Shown piece after piece: positions 35,871 through 44,835 of a DNA stretch of 64,000 bases; position 1 is the stretch's first letter, and every line of letters begins with the position of its first letter. The notes below the pieces were generated by a model. It was given only the letters and a program-made list of their open reading frames with translations. It was not told where the DNA came from and did not search any database. The stretch spans positions 124,001-188,000 of the forward strand of contig CAWFZA010000018.1 of NCBI GenBank assembly GCA_963820095.1, given 5' to 3'. A program made the position numbers and the translations under genes. The DNA is from Roseiarcus sp963820095. Lineage in GTDB: Bacteria > Pseudomonadota > Alphaproteobacteria > Rhizobiales > Beijerinckiaceae.

Positions 35871-36773
35871 ATGAACACCGAAACCGCTCTTGCCCAGCTC
35901 GGAATCTCCCTTGCCGATTTCACTCCCGAACAGCGACGTATGTTCGACGAGGACGGATATTTCGTTGTTGAAGATGTTTTCAGCCCGTCGGAAGTTGAGG
36001 AAATGCGCTCCGAATTCGATCGGTTGCGGTCGATTGAAGGGGAGTTCGGCGGGCACGAGGTGCACATTGAACCGGGGGCGCCTCGACTCTCCAACCTGTT
36101 CAACAAGTCGCCGGCTTTCGACAGGTGTCTCTCATGCAGGCCGACGCTTGCCGCCGCCGCGTATCTCCTGGGCGAGATCCGGGTCTATTCCCTCAATGCC
36201 CGCAATCCGCTCAAGGGGGAGGGACAACAGCCACTGCACAGTGACGTTCCCCGCGTCACGCCAACAGACTGGCGTGTTGTCAACTCTATGGTGATGCTCG
36301 ACGACATGACGCCGACCAACGGACCGACTCGCGTCGTTCCGGGCTCGCACAACTGGACGCCGATCAACGTTCCCGACAGCAATATGGGAGAGGTCGAGCG
36401 GGTCGTGGCGCGGCCTGAGGACGCGGCCGACATTCCCAAGGACCCGTACGCTCCCCATCCCAAGGAGGTGAGGCTGACAGGCAGGGCCGGCTCGGTCGCG
36501 GTCATCAACGGCCACATCTGGCATGGCGGGACGCGCAATGAGAGCGGCGCCTCACGTCGGGTCTTGCACCTGGCGATCGGCCGGCGCGACCTGCCGCCGC
36601 AACTGAATGAGCGCGAGCATCTGACGCCGGATCTCTACGCGCGGACCAATCCGAGCCAGAAATTCCTGCTTGATATTGAGGACGCGACGCCGAAGGTGAT
36701 GGGCTATCCCCCGCTGCCGACCTCTGCTCGCGCCTGGGCGGCCGTCGAGACCGTGGTGGGCGATCATCCCTGA
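35871..36773 (+). CDS. Phytanoyl-CoA dioxygenase (PhyH) family protein
   Basis: A 300-residue Fe(II)/2-oxoglutarate oxygenase. The iron triad is His123 and Asp125 in PLHSDVPR and His218 in HIWHGGTRN; the 2-oxoglutarate Arg is in SRRVLH. Bacterial members hydroxylate diverse small molecules or remove O-/N-substituents; the substrate here is unknown. AGGGGAGGTTGCGTCA before the ATG is a good ribosome site. It heads a plus-strand group with an LDH2-type dehydrogenase and an HpaI-type aldolase, divergent from importer C. Confidence 0.88.
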   Translation: MNTETALAQLGISLADFTPEQRRMFDEDGYFVVEDVFSPSEVEEMRSEFDRLRSIEGEFGGHEVHIEPGAPRLSNLFNKSPAFDRCLSCRPTLAAAAYLLGEIRVYSLNARNPLKGEGQQPLHSDVPRVTPTDWRVVNSMVMLDDMTPTNGPTRVVPGSHNWTPINVPDSNMGEVERVVARPEDAADIPKDPYAPHPKEVRLTGRAGSVAVINGHIWHGGTRNESGASRRVLHLAIGRRDLPPQLNEREHLTPDLYARTNPSQKFLLDIEDATPKVMGYPPLPTSARAWAAVETVVGDHP

Positions 36774-36927
36774 TGTCCGCCTAGAGGGTCTCCTGTTGAC
36801 GCGCGCGCTTCGCGCTCGGGGTCCGTGAGACGCGTCGGAGAAGCGTCGAGCCGGAGGCGGCGCGGAGTAAAGCCCTGCCCCAATCGAAGGCGCAGACAAT
36901 CAGCTTTGCGATGGAGGGCGGGTCAAG

Positions 36928-37984
36928 GTGGTGCGCAGGCTTTCTTCCTCTGCCCTCACGACGTTCGTACAGGCAATCTTTGTCGCCGCCGGCTCCGAGG
37001 GGCGCGAGGCTGAGATCGTCGCCTCGCATCTCGTCGACGCAAGCTTCATGGGTCATGACTCACATGGCGTGATCCGCGTTTCGAAATACGTTGAGTGGCT
37101 TCGAGCAGGGCGCGTGCGGCCGAACCGACATGCTCGCGTCGTGGTGGATCGCGGCGCGCTCGTGGTTGTCGACGGCGATTTCGGCTTTGGTCAAGTCATC
37201 GGCCAGGAGGCGATGGAAATCGCCGCGGCGCGGACGGCGTCACACGGCATGGCGACGATGGCGATTCGCAACTCCGGCCATCTCGGCCGGATCGGCGCCT
37301 GGCCAGAACTGCTTGCCGAACGAGGGTTCGCTTCAATTCATTTCGTCAATACATCCGGTTTCGGCATTCTTGTAGCGCCGTTCGGCGGCGCGGAGCGGCG
37401 TCTCTCCGCCAACCCCATCGCTGCGGGCGCGCCGATCAGGGGCGCAAGGCCGATCATTCTTGATATTGCGACATCGACGATCGCCGAGGGCAAGATCCAG
37501 GTGGCGCGCAACAAGGGCGAGCAGCTTCCGCCGGGCATGGTGCTCGACGGGCAGGGCCGGCCCACGACCGATCCCGAAGCCTTTTACGCCACACCGCCCG
37601 GCGCCATCCTTCCTTTTGGTGGCCACAAGGGCTCGGGCCTGTCCTTCTTCTGCGAAATCCTGGCTGGCTCACTGACTGGTGGGTATGCGAGTCACCCCGA
37701 GTTCTCCCACCGCCGATCGCCTGGTCAACAATATGCTTTCGCTGGCCTTCGATCCGGCGGCGTTTGGCGATTCCGATGCATTCGCTGACGACCTGATCAA
37801 GCTCGTCGATTGGGTCAAGTCGTCGCGGCCTCACCCGCCCGCCGGCAAAGTCTTGCTTCCCGGCGAGATCGAGGAAAGCATCCGCCGCGAACGCATGGCG
37901 AAAGGGTTGCCGATCGACGACGCCACATGGCGCGCCCTCTGTGCGACAGCGGCCTCTCTGGGCCTATCGCCGCCGGCGGAATGA
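36928..37984 (+). CDS. Malate/L-lactate dehydrogenase (LDH2/YlbC) family oxidoreductase, one frame break
   Basis: An NAD(P)-dependent 2-hydroxyacid dehydrogenase of the LDH2 fold. FMGHDSHGVIRV near residue 37, RNSGHLGRIGAW, VNTSGFGILVAPFGG, RRLSANPIAAGAP and FGGHKGSGLSF are characteristic. The frame shifts near 37702 (CCCGAGTTCTCCC; one T extra), after which SPTADRLVNNMLSLAFDPA continues to the stop at 37984. The span of 1057 bases is 3x352+1, giving about 351 residues. It starts with GTG; an ATG 17 bases upstream is out of frame. The role may be oxidation of a 2-keto-3-deoxy or 2-hydroxy sugar-acid intermediate, inferred from neighbours. Confidence 0.85.
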
Positions 37985-37988
37985 ACTC

Positions 37989-38771
37989 ATGCCCCACCAC
38001 AGCATTCGCCAAAAGCTAAGACAGGGAGGCGCCGTGTACGGCGTCATGGCCGCGGAGTTCTTCACCCCAGGATTCTGTCAGATAGCCGGCAACTCCGGGG
38101 CCGAGTTCGTCATCTTCGACATGGAGCACGGAGGCGTCGGCATCGACGTCCTGAAAGCGCAAATATCCTTCGCGCGTGGCGCCGGCGTAACGCCAGTCGT
38201 GCGGGTTCCTGGGATTGCGTATCATCTGATTGCCCCGGTCTTGGACGCCGGCGCCATGGGCATCATGACGCCGATGGTCGAGACACGGGAACAGGCGGAA
38301 AATCTCGCCAAATGGTGTCGGTATCGGCCCGAAGGGGTGCGAGGGCTGGGTTTCGGTGTCGCTCACGACGACTATCGCGGTGGCGACGTCGTTGAGAAGA
38401 TGAAGGAAGAGAACGAGCGCACCCTCGTGATCGCCCTCGTCGAGACGGCGAAAGGCATTGTGAACGCCGAGGAGATTGTTAGCGTCGAAGGCATAGACGT
38501 GGGATGGCTGGGGCATTACGACCTCACCAACAGCATGGGCATCACCGCGCAATTCGATCGACCAGAATTCAACGCCGCCGTCGAGACGCTCTTTGGAGCC
38601 TGCGAGAGGCATGGAAAGGCGGTCGGTTTCCTGGCGACGTCCATCGCCCAAGCCAGAGCGTGGCGCGCCAAAGGAGTGCGGTGCCTCTGTTACGGCACGG
38701 ACGTCGGGGTTTTCCAATCCGCGTTATCCGAGGCGCTGCAAACTCTGAAGGCGGACGAGCGGCACGGCTGA
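37989..38771 (+). CDS. HpaI/HpcH-type class II aldolase
   Basis: A 260-residue metal-dependent pyruvate aldolase of the HpaI/GarL/RhmA group. VIFDMEHGGVGID contains the catalytic Glu/His region, VVRVPG the pyruvate-binding Arg, MGIMTPMVETREQAE and ALVETAKGIVNAE the metal Glu, and GWLGHYDLTNSMG the metal Asp. It would cleave a 2-keto-3-deoxy sugar acid to pyruvate plus an aldehyde. The ATG at 37989 lies four bases after the dehydrogenase stop, so the genes are coupled. Confidence 0.9.
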   Translation: MPHHSIRQKLRQGGAVYGVMAAEFFTPGFCQIAGNSGAEFVIFDMEHGGVGIDVLKAQISFARGAGVTPVVRVPGIAYHLIAPVLDAGAMGIMTPMVETREQAENLAKWCRYRPEGVRGLGFGVAHDDYRGGDVVEKMKEENERTLVIALVETAKGIVNAEEIVSVEGIDVGWLGHYDLTNSMGITAQFDRPEFNAAVETLFGACERHGKAVGFLATSIAQARAWRAKGVRCLCYGTDVGVFQSALSEALQTLKADERHG

Positions 38772-38837
38772 GAGCAATTCCTCGACGTCTCCCACGGTCT
38801 CGTGACCCAGAACGTCACTGCTTTTTCATCTGCGGGA

Positions 38838-39311
38838 TCATGCCGTGGAGATCGGAACCGCAGATCGCAGGCCGCGCTCGACCAGGTACAGATGCTCGCA
38901 AACCAGCACGTTCTCGCTGTCCTGGTTTGAGACCTCGAGCAATTCAACAACGATCCCATGGCTCTCGCGGCGCGAGTGGTCCCGCTTCTCCTTGATTGTC
39001 GCTGAGGCGCGGATCGTGTCGCCAATGAACACCGGCTTGATGAATCTCAAGCGATCGTAGCCATAGGACATCGCGCGGGGGTTGATCGTGCTTGCCGTCA
39101 TGCCCACCCCGATGCTGAAGATCAGCGTGCCATGCGCCATGCGGCGCTTGAAGTCCTGTGTGGCGCACCAAACGGCGTCGAGATGATGAGGAAAAAAGTC
39201 GCCTGTCTGGCCGGCGTGCGCGACAATGTCCGCCTCCGTGATCGTGCGCCCGAGCGTCCGTCGACTCTCGCCAATCTCGAAATCCTCGAAATAGCGCTCC
39301 TTGATCTCCAT
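38838..39311 (-). CDS. MaoC-type hot-dog dehydratase (1)
   Basis: A 157-residue (R)-specific hydratase-type protein. The hydratase motif appears as AGQTGDFFPHHLD (Asp...His, about residues 33-45), followed by RMAHGTLIFSIGVGM. SYGYDRLRFIKPVFIGDTI is shared almost word for word with the second MaoC protein in the window (48.1 kb). It starts directly at the stop of the Gfo/Idh gene and ends the long leftward importer D operon. Likely acts on an enoyl-CoA (for example a mesaconyl- or itaconyl-CoA type), which is odd among sugar genes. Confidence 0.85.
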   Translation of the reverse strand: MEIKERYFEDFEIGESRRTLGRTITEADIVAHAGQTGDFFPHHLDAVWCATQDFKRRMAHGTLIFSIGVGMTASTINPRAMSYGYDRLRFIKPVFIGDTIRASATIKEKRDHSRRESHGIVVELLEVSNQDSENVLVCEHLYLVERGLRSAVPISTA

Positions 39312-40384
39312 TCAGGGGCGCTCCTTGAGCGACGTCGCCGGCTTGGCGCTGGATTCGAAGGCCGCCTCGACCAGCGCCATCGTCGTCCATGCGTCTTCAA
39401 CCGACGCGATCAGCATCTGGATCTTCTCCAGCACAGAATCGTTGCAGGTTCGCCATTCTTCCGATGAATGCATCAGGAAACCATGAGCCTCGCAGAGGAA
39501 CCTCCAGCCATTCCGCCTCACCCTTGGCGCGAATCCACAATTCGTCCGGTTCGCCGCGCGGATAGTCGAGAAGTAGCCCGAGCTTGGCGTGCGCCGCGCC
39601 CTCGGTCCCGTCGAAGCGGAACTCGGCGACCTGATGTTTGCGGCCGAAACCGTGGTTGTGATTGATCGACATGGCCGAGCGGACCTCCTCTCCATAATCG
39701 AGAATCGCCGTCGTGCGGGTTTGGGCCATGTCGGAAGACGGGTGGCCGATCGTCTTCGCATGAACTCCCCCCGGATCGCCGAGGAAGCCGCGGATGAGAT
39801 CGAGATAGTGGATCGAATGCACCGCGATCTCGACGCGCGGCAGACCTTTCAGAAAGGCGAACAGTCGCCCAGGGGGTGTCGATCGCGAGATGAACCTCGA
39901 CATCGACGAGGCGCCCGAGGAGCCCGCGATCGAGCGCGTCTCTCACCGCCAGCATCATCGGCGCGAAGCGCAACTGGAAATTGACCGCGGCGGCCAGCTT
40001 GCGATCGCGGCAGAGCTTCAGAATCTCGGTCGCCTGATCGAGGTCCGCGCCCATCGGCTTCTGGATGAGAACGCCCGAGCCAACGGGAATGCGCCCGAGC
40101 ACGGCCGTGTGAGCGCCAGGCGGCGTCGCGAGATCGAAGATCGCGCCTTCGGTCGCCAGCGCCTCATCGAGCGAGCCAAAGACCTTCGAGACGCCGAACT
40201 TTTCAGCGACGCCCTTCGCTCGGGTCGAATCGAGATCATAGACGCCCGCTATGGGAAATCCGGCTTTGCGGTAGGCGGGGAAGTGTGCGTCGGCAACGAT
40301 CGACCCCGCGCCAACGGTCACGATCGGCCTCGGGTGGGACGGGACCGGCCAGGACTGGCGGAGCGCGGCGGGGTCAAAACTCAT
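39312..40384 (-). CDS. Gfo/Idh/MocA-family oxidoreductase, two frame breaks
   Basis: An NAD(P)-dependent sugar dehydrogenase of about 356 residues. The N-terminal Rossmann motif is VTVGAGSIVADAHFPAYRKA; FDLATPPGAHT and VLIQKPMG (the EKP-like motif) follow. The frame shifts near 39868 (CCCTGGGCGACTG; one G extra) and near 39420 (GATCCAGATG; one C extra). In between run RLFAFLKGLPRVEIAVHS and GSWFPDAFIGRMANL, and the tail is LIASVEDAWTTMALVEAAF. The span of 1073 bases is 3x357+2. Likely oxidises a hexose or deoxyhexose at C1, feeding the lactonase. Sixteen bases separate it from the mutarotase gene. Confidence 0.83.
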
Positions 40385-40400
40385 CTTACAAGACGTGACT

Positions 40401-40730
40401 TCAGTCGTGATGAAACACCTCCTCCGCCATCGCCCACCAATCGGCTTCCTTGCGGGTGACGAGCGGCGCCTGCATGGGCTTGTGAATCGCCCACCATTCT
40501 TGCGTCTTCGGGTCAGCCGCCATCTTGGCCTCGTCGGCCGCCCAATCGGCGCCGTGATATTCGAAGTAGGCGAACAGCAGGTTCTCGGGCTCTCTGAGGA
40601 AAATCGTGTAGTTCTTCATGTTGCAGTCGGAAATCTTGGCGAGCACCTCGGGCCACACCGCGGCGTGCGTCTTCTTGTATTCGGCGATCCGCTCCGGCTT
40701 GATCCCAATCACCATGCCCATGCGTTTCAT
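40401..40730 (-). CDS. L-rhamnose mutarotase-like protein
   Basis: A 109-residue protein of the RhaM/YiiL family of dimeric alpha-beta barrel mutarotases. MKRMGMVIGIKPERIAEYK at the start, HAAVWPEVLAKI, MKNYTIFLREPENLLFAYFEY and the C-terminal tryptophan cluster (EWWAIHKPMQ, ADWWAM) are typical. It interconverts sugar anomers so that a dehydrogenase receives the correct form. The start overlaps the enolase-superfamily stop by four bases; a longer frame upstream lies entirely in that gene. Confidence 0.88.
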   Translation of the reverse strand: MKRMGMVIGIKPERIAEYKKTHAAVWPEVLAKISDCNMKNYTIFLREPENLLFAYFEYHGADWAADEAKMAADPKTQEWWAIHKPMQAPLVTRKEADWWAMAEEVFHHD

Positions 40731-41845
40731 TGGCTTCCTCCGATCGTTTGGGTGAACTCGGCGACGCTTTTCGCCTTGACCTTGTCGAGATCCCATTCGA
40801 CCCCGATCCCCGGCGCGGAAGGCGCGAGGGCCATTCCGTTCTCGATCTTGAGGCGCGAGGTTGTCAGGTCGTCAAGCTGGGGTATGTATTCGACATATTT
40901 CCCGTTCGGGACGGCGCACACGAGGCTCGCGTGCAGCTCCATGAGGAAGTGCGGGCAGACCGGCATGTCGAAGGCTTCCGCGGCGTGCGCGACCTTCAGC
41001 CAGGGCGTGATTCCCCCGATGCGGGCGACGTCGACCTGCACGATCGAGCATGCGCCTCGCGCCATATATTCGCGGAAGTGCCGGATCGAGTACATCGATT
41101 CGCCGACCGCGATCGGCGTCGTGGTCGCCTGGCAAAGCCTGATGTGGCCGTCGCAATCGTCGGCGGGCAGCGGCTCTTCGATCCAGGCGAGGTCGAGGTC
41201 GGCGAAGCGCCCTGCCCTGCGGATCGCTTCGTCGAGCGTGAAGCCCTGGTTGGCGTCGGTCATGATCTCGTAGTCGGGGCCGAGAGCCGAGCGCACCGCG
41301 GCGAGGCGGCGATAGTCCTCTGCCGCGCGCGGCCGGCCGATCTTGATCTTCGAGCCTGTGAAGCCTTGCTCCCGCGCGGCGATCGCGTCTTCGACCAGCG
41401 CCTTTTCCTCGATATGCAGCCAGCCGCCCTCGGTGGTGTAGAGCGGCCTGCGGTCCGCTGCGCCGCCAGCGACGATCCAGAGGGGTAATCCGCGACGCTT
41501 GCAACGAAGATCCCACAGCGCCGTATCGATCGCCGCGAGCGCCAGCGCCGAGATCGCGCCAATGGTCGTCGCATGGGTGGCGAACTCGAGGTCGCGCCAG
41601 ATCGCTTCGATGCGCTCCGCATCCTTGCCGATCAGCCTCGGCGCGAGATGATCGGCGAGGAGGCGCATGATCGACGAGCCGCCGGTGCCGATCGTATAGC
41701 TGTAGCCTGTCCCGACCGCGCCGTCGCTGTCTCGGATCGTAACGATCGGCGTCTCCTGCGATACGAAGCTCTGAATCGCATCGGTGCGTTTGACCTTCGG
41801 GGGAATGTCAACGAGCCTCAGCTCAACCTGATCGATCCTCGCCAT
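40727..41845 (-). CDS. Mandelate racemase/enolase-superfamily sugar-acid dehydratase
   Basis: A 372-residue enolase-superfamily member. The catalytic KxK pair is Lys166/Lys168 (SKIKIGR), metal ligands are Asp197, Glu223 and Glu249 (TDANQ, WIEEPL, VGES), and the Asp272/His299 dyad is in VQVDVARIGG and VCPHF. The two-base arrangement fits acid-sugar dehydratases of the MR subgroup, producing 2-keto-3-deoxy acids. It lies between the MalK-like gene (2-base gap) and the mutarotase gene (4-base overlap), implying the imported sugar is its eventual substrate after oxidation. Confidence 0.88.
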   Translation of the reverse strand: MARIDQVELRLVDIPPKVKRTDAIQSFVSQETPIVTIRDSDGAVGTGYSYTIGTGGSSIMRLLADHLAPRLIGKDAERIEAIWRDLEFATHATTIGAISALALAAIDTALWDLRCKRRGLPLWIVAGGAADRRPLYTTEGGWLHIEEKALVEDAIAAREQGFTGSKIKIGRPRAAEDYRRLAAVRSALGPDYEIMTDANQGFTLDEAIRRAGRFADLDLAWIEEPLPADDCDGHIRLCQATTTPIAVGESMYSIRHFREYMARGACSIVQVDVARIGGITPWLKVAHAAEAFDMPVCPHFLMELHASLVCAVPNGKYVEYIPQLDDLTTSRLKIENGMALAPSAPGIGVEWDLDKVKAKSVAEFTQTIGGSQ

Positions 41846-41847
41846 CG

Positions 41848-42951
41848 CTAAGCCCCAGTCGCCACAATCGCCCGCCCGTCCTCGCCGAACAGATGCGCCC
41901 TGGCCAGGTCAAACGAGACGCCGATGGTCTGCCCCGCCTCGAGCGGCGCGGGATTGAGCATGCGGGTCACCCAGTCGCGCCCGCCGAAGGGGACGAAGAC
42001 AAGCGTCTCGTTTCCGAGCGGTTCTGTGACCGACACAGCAAGGTGTCGCTCGATGAGTTGGCTGCCCGCGGCGGATGGCAGGCCGTGCCCGGTCGGATAG
42101 ACGTCATCCGGGCGCAAGCCCAACGTGACGCGGCGCTCGATGTTCCGAGCGCTCTTGAACCGATCGGGAACCGGCAGCCAGTCGCCGCCCTTGAAGACGA
42201 TGCGATCGTCGGCGATTTCGGCGTCGATCAGGTTCATGGTCGGAGACCCGATAAAACCGGCGACGAAGCGGCTCGCTGGGTGGTGAAAGACGTCCTCGGG
42301 CGAGCCGGCCTGTTCGATCAATCCGTCGCGCATGATGACGATGCGATCGGCGAGCGTCATCGCCTCGACCTGATCGTGGGTGACGTAGACAACGGTCGAG
42401 GGCACGCGCGCATGGAGCAGCTTGATCTCGGTGCGCATCTGCGCGCGCAGCTTGGCGTCCAGATTGGAGAGCGGCTCGTCGAACAGGAAGACCTGGGGCT
42501 TGCGCACGATGGCGCGTCCCATCGCGACGCGCTGTCGTTGCCCGCCCGATAGCTGAGAAGGGCGTCGGTCGAGAAGCTCGCGCAGGTGCAGGATGTCGCT
42601 CGCCTCGGCCACGCGGGCATCGATCTCCGCCTGCGGGCGTTTCGCGATTTTGAGCGAAAACCCTAAGTTCTCGCGCACGCTCATGTGCGGATAAAGCGCA
42701 TAGGACTGGAACACCATCGAGATGTTGCGGGCGCGCGGCGGCAGGTCGTTGACGATCTCGCCGCCGATGCGAATCGTCCCCGATGTGATCTCCTCGAGCC
42801 CAGCGATCATTCTGAGGGTCGTCGATTTGCCGCAGCCCGACGGTCCGACAAGCGCGACGAACTCTCCCTTGGCGATGTCGAGGTCGATCGCGCGAACGGC
42901 CTCGACGGAGCCGTAGCGCTTGACGAGTCGATCGAGCGTTACAGGCGTCAT
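41848..42951 (-). CDS. Importer D: MalK/UgpC-type ABC ATPase
   Basis: A 367-residue CUT1 ATPase. GPSGCGKSTTL (Walker A), LSGGQRQRVAMGRAIV, VFLFDEPLSNLDAKLR and YVTHDQVEAMTLADRIV make an intact ATPase domain. The C-terminal OB-like regulatory domain of about 120 residues has FVAGFIGSPTMNLI and LGLRPDDV. Such ATPases often serve several CUT1 systems. Four bases follow the permease stop. Confidence 0.93.
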   Translation of the reverse strand: MTPVTLDRLVKRYGSVEAVRAIDLDIAKGEFVALVGPSGCGKSTTLRMIAGLEEITSGTIRIGGEIVNDLPPRARNISMVFQSYALYPHMSVRENLGFSLKIAKRPQAEIDARVAEASDILHLRELLDRRPSQLSGGQRQRVAMGRAIVRKPQVFLFDEPLSNLDAKLRAQMRTEIKLLHARVPSTVVYVTHDQVEAMTLADRIVIMRDGLIEQAGSPEDVFHHPASRFVAGFIGSPTMNLIDAEIADDRIVFKGGDWLPVPDRFKSARNIERRVTLGLRPDDVYPTGHGLPSAAGSQLIERHLAVSVTEPLGNETLVFVPFGGRDWVTRMLNPAPLEAGQTIGVSFDLARAHLFGEDGRAIVATGA

Positions 42952-42955
42952 GGTT

Positions 42956-43828
42956 TCAACCCTTCACCGCGCCGAAGGTGAGCCCGGACACGAGCCGCTT
43001 CTGGATGACAAAGGTCAACGCAAAGGCGGGCGCGATCATCACCACGGCGAGAGCGCACATGCCGCGCCAGTCGATGGTGAACTCGGAGGTAAAGTCGAGC
43101 AGCCCGACCGGCAGCGTCTTTGAGTTTACCGATCGCGTGAGCTGCGAAGCGAGCGCGAACTCGTTCCAGGAGGTCATGAAGGCGAAGATCGCGGCCGACG
43201 CGATGCCGGGGCCGGCGAGCGGAAACTCGACCTGCCAGAAAGCCTCCCAGGGCGTGCAGCCGTCGATCTGCGCCGCCTCCGCGAGGTCGCGAGGCACCTG
43301 ACGGAAGAACCCGTCGATCAGCCAGATGGTGAAAGGCACGTTGAGCGCGACATAGGTCAGGATAAGCCCAAAATGCGTGTCGATGAGTCCAGTGCGCGCG
43401 AAGATGATGAAAAGCGGTAGCGAAAGCGCGATGCCCGGCACGGTTCGAGTCAGCATGAGGCCGAGGAACAGAGCCGACTTCGCCTTGAAGCGGTAGCGGG
43501 CGAAGGCGTAGCCGCCCGCCATGCCCACCGCGACGGCGATGACGGTCGAAGTGATCGAGATGATCAGCGAATTGCGGAAATAGTCCAGCACCGGCACGCC
43601 GCCTTGCCCTAAGCCGCCGAACATCGACCTATAGGCTTCGAACGATAGCTTCTGCGGGATCCAGACCGGCGGCTTCGCCATAATCTCCACGGTTGGGCGC
43701 AGAGAGTTGAGCACGATCCAGGCGCCGGGCGCGCAAATGACCAGCATGGCGAGGAACAGGGCCGCCGAGTGAGCGGCGCCCGCGCCCATTCGGACGAGAC
43801 GAGACGTCTGGTTTCGGGTCAGCGCCAC
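42956..43828 (-). CDS. Importer D: MalG-type CUT1 permease
   Basis: A 290-residue membrane protein with six hydrophobic segments and the EAA loop DLAEAAQIDGCTPWEAFWQVEFPLAGPG. The likely start is a GTG two bases after the MalF-type stop; the frame further upstream lies inside that gene. Conserved PVWIPQKLSFEAYRSMF follows TM1. Forms the channel with the MalF-type partner. Confidence 0.9.
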   Translation of the reverse strand: MALTRNQTSRLVRMGAGAAHSAALFLAMLVICAPGAWIVLNSLRPTVEIMAKPPVWIPQKLSFEAYRSMFGGLGQGGVPVLDYFRNSLIISITSTVIAVAVGMAGGYAFARYRFKAKSALFLGLMLTRTVPGIALSLPLFIIFARTGLIDTHFGLILTYVALNVPFTIWLIDGFFRQVPRDLAEAAQIDGCTPWEAFWQVEFPLAGPGIASAAIFAFMTSWNEFALASQLTRSVNSKTLPVGLLDFTSEFTIDWRGMCALAVVMIAPAFALTFVIQKRLVSGLTFGAVKG

Positions 43829-43829
43829 G

Positions 43830-44774
43830 TCACCAGTCCCCCGCGACCAGCGCCCGCGCGGACGCGAGCTTTCGGAAGAAGTAGACCGTGAAGAGAATCG
43901 AGAGGAGGATCGAAGCATAGGCCATCGCGTTCGCCGCGCCCATGCGCGCGTCGCTATAGGCCGTGCGAGCGATGAGGGTCCAGATGAGCTCGGTCCGCCG
44001 CGCCGGCCCCCCATCGGTCATGATCTTGACGATGTCGTAGGCGCGTCCGACGTCGAGCGAACGGATGGTCATCGCAATATAGGCGAAGGGCATGATGAAG
44101 GGCCACGTCACATAACGAAAGCTCTGCCACGGGGTGCAGCCGTCGACCTTGGCCGCTTCAATCGGCTCCCGTGGCATTGCGAGCAGGCCTGCGAGGATCA
44201 GGATGGCGAAGACCGGCGTCGAGGACCAAACCTCAGCGACAACGATGGCAAAGAAGGCGAGCGCGCCATCGATCAGCCATGGGATCGCCTGTTCCGTTAT
44301 TCCCAGCGATTGCAGGGCGTTGTTGATGAGGCCGACGTTGTCGTTGAACAGGAACTTGAACTGGAAGCCGACCAGGATCGGCGAGAACATCATCGGAAAC
44401 ATCATCAGCGTGCGCAGCAATCGTTGACCGCGCGTGGCCTTTTCGACAAGCAGCGCAAGGCCAAGGCCAAGCAGCATCTCCAGGTTGAGCGCGATGGTCA
44501 GAAGCAGCACGGTGCGTCCGAACGCCTGCCAGAAGACCGGGTCGGAGAAGATGTTCGCATAGTTACGCCATCCGACGAAGGTCCACAGCGTCTCGGGCCG
44601 CGTCAGGCGATAGGCGGTAAAGCTCGAATAGAGCGAGAAAAGCAGCGGCGCGGCGATGGTCGCGACCAAGATCACGATCGCGGGCATTAGCAGCAGAAAC
44701 GGCGCGCTGAGCCGCCTGAGGGACCTCCTGACCCGGACACGATCGACCGGCTCGGCGATACGAGCGGACGTCAT
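43830..44774 (-). CDS. Importer D: MalF-type CUT1 permease
   Basis: A 314-residue membrane protein with six main hydrophobic segments. FLLLMPAIVILVATI begins TM1; the EAA loop is EPIEAAKVDGCTPWQSFRYVTWPFI. SRxTRP-like FTAYRLTRPETLWTFVGWRNYANIFSD precedes TM2 (key residues only). It starts 61 bases after the binding-protein stop and ends one base before the next permease. Confidence 0.9.
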   Translation of the reverse strand: MTSARIAEPVDRVRVRRSLRRLSAPFLLLMPAIVILVATIAAPLLFSLYSSFTAYRLTRPETLWTFVGWRNYANIFSDPVFWQAFGRTVLLLTIALNLEMLLGLGLALLVEKATRGQRLLRTLMMFPMMFSPILVGFQFKFLFNDNVGLINNALQSLGITEQAIPWLIDGALAFFAIVVAEVWSSTPVFAILILAGLLAMPREPIEAAKVDGCTPWQSFRYVTWPFIMPFAYIAMTIRSLDVGRAYDIVKIMTDGGPARRTELIWTLIARTAYSDARMGAANAMAYASILLSILFTVYFFRKLASARALVAGDW

Positions 44775-44835
44775 TCTGGCCGAGGCTCGGCGGGGCTGTG
44801 TTTACGCCGAGCCTCCATGGCCATCATTCGACCTA

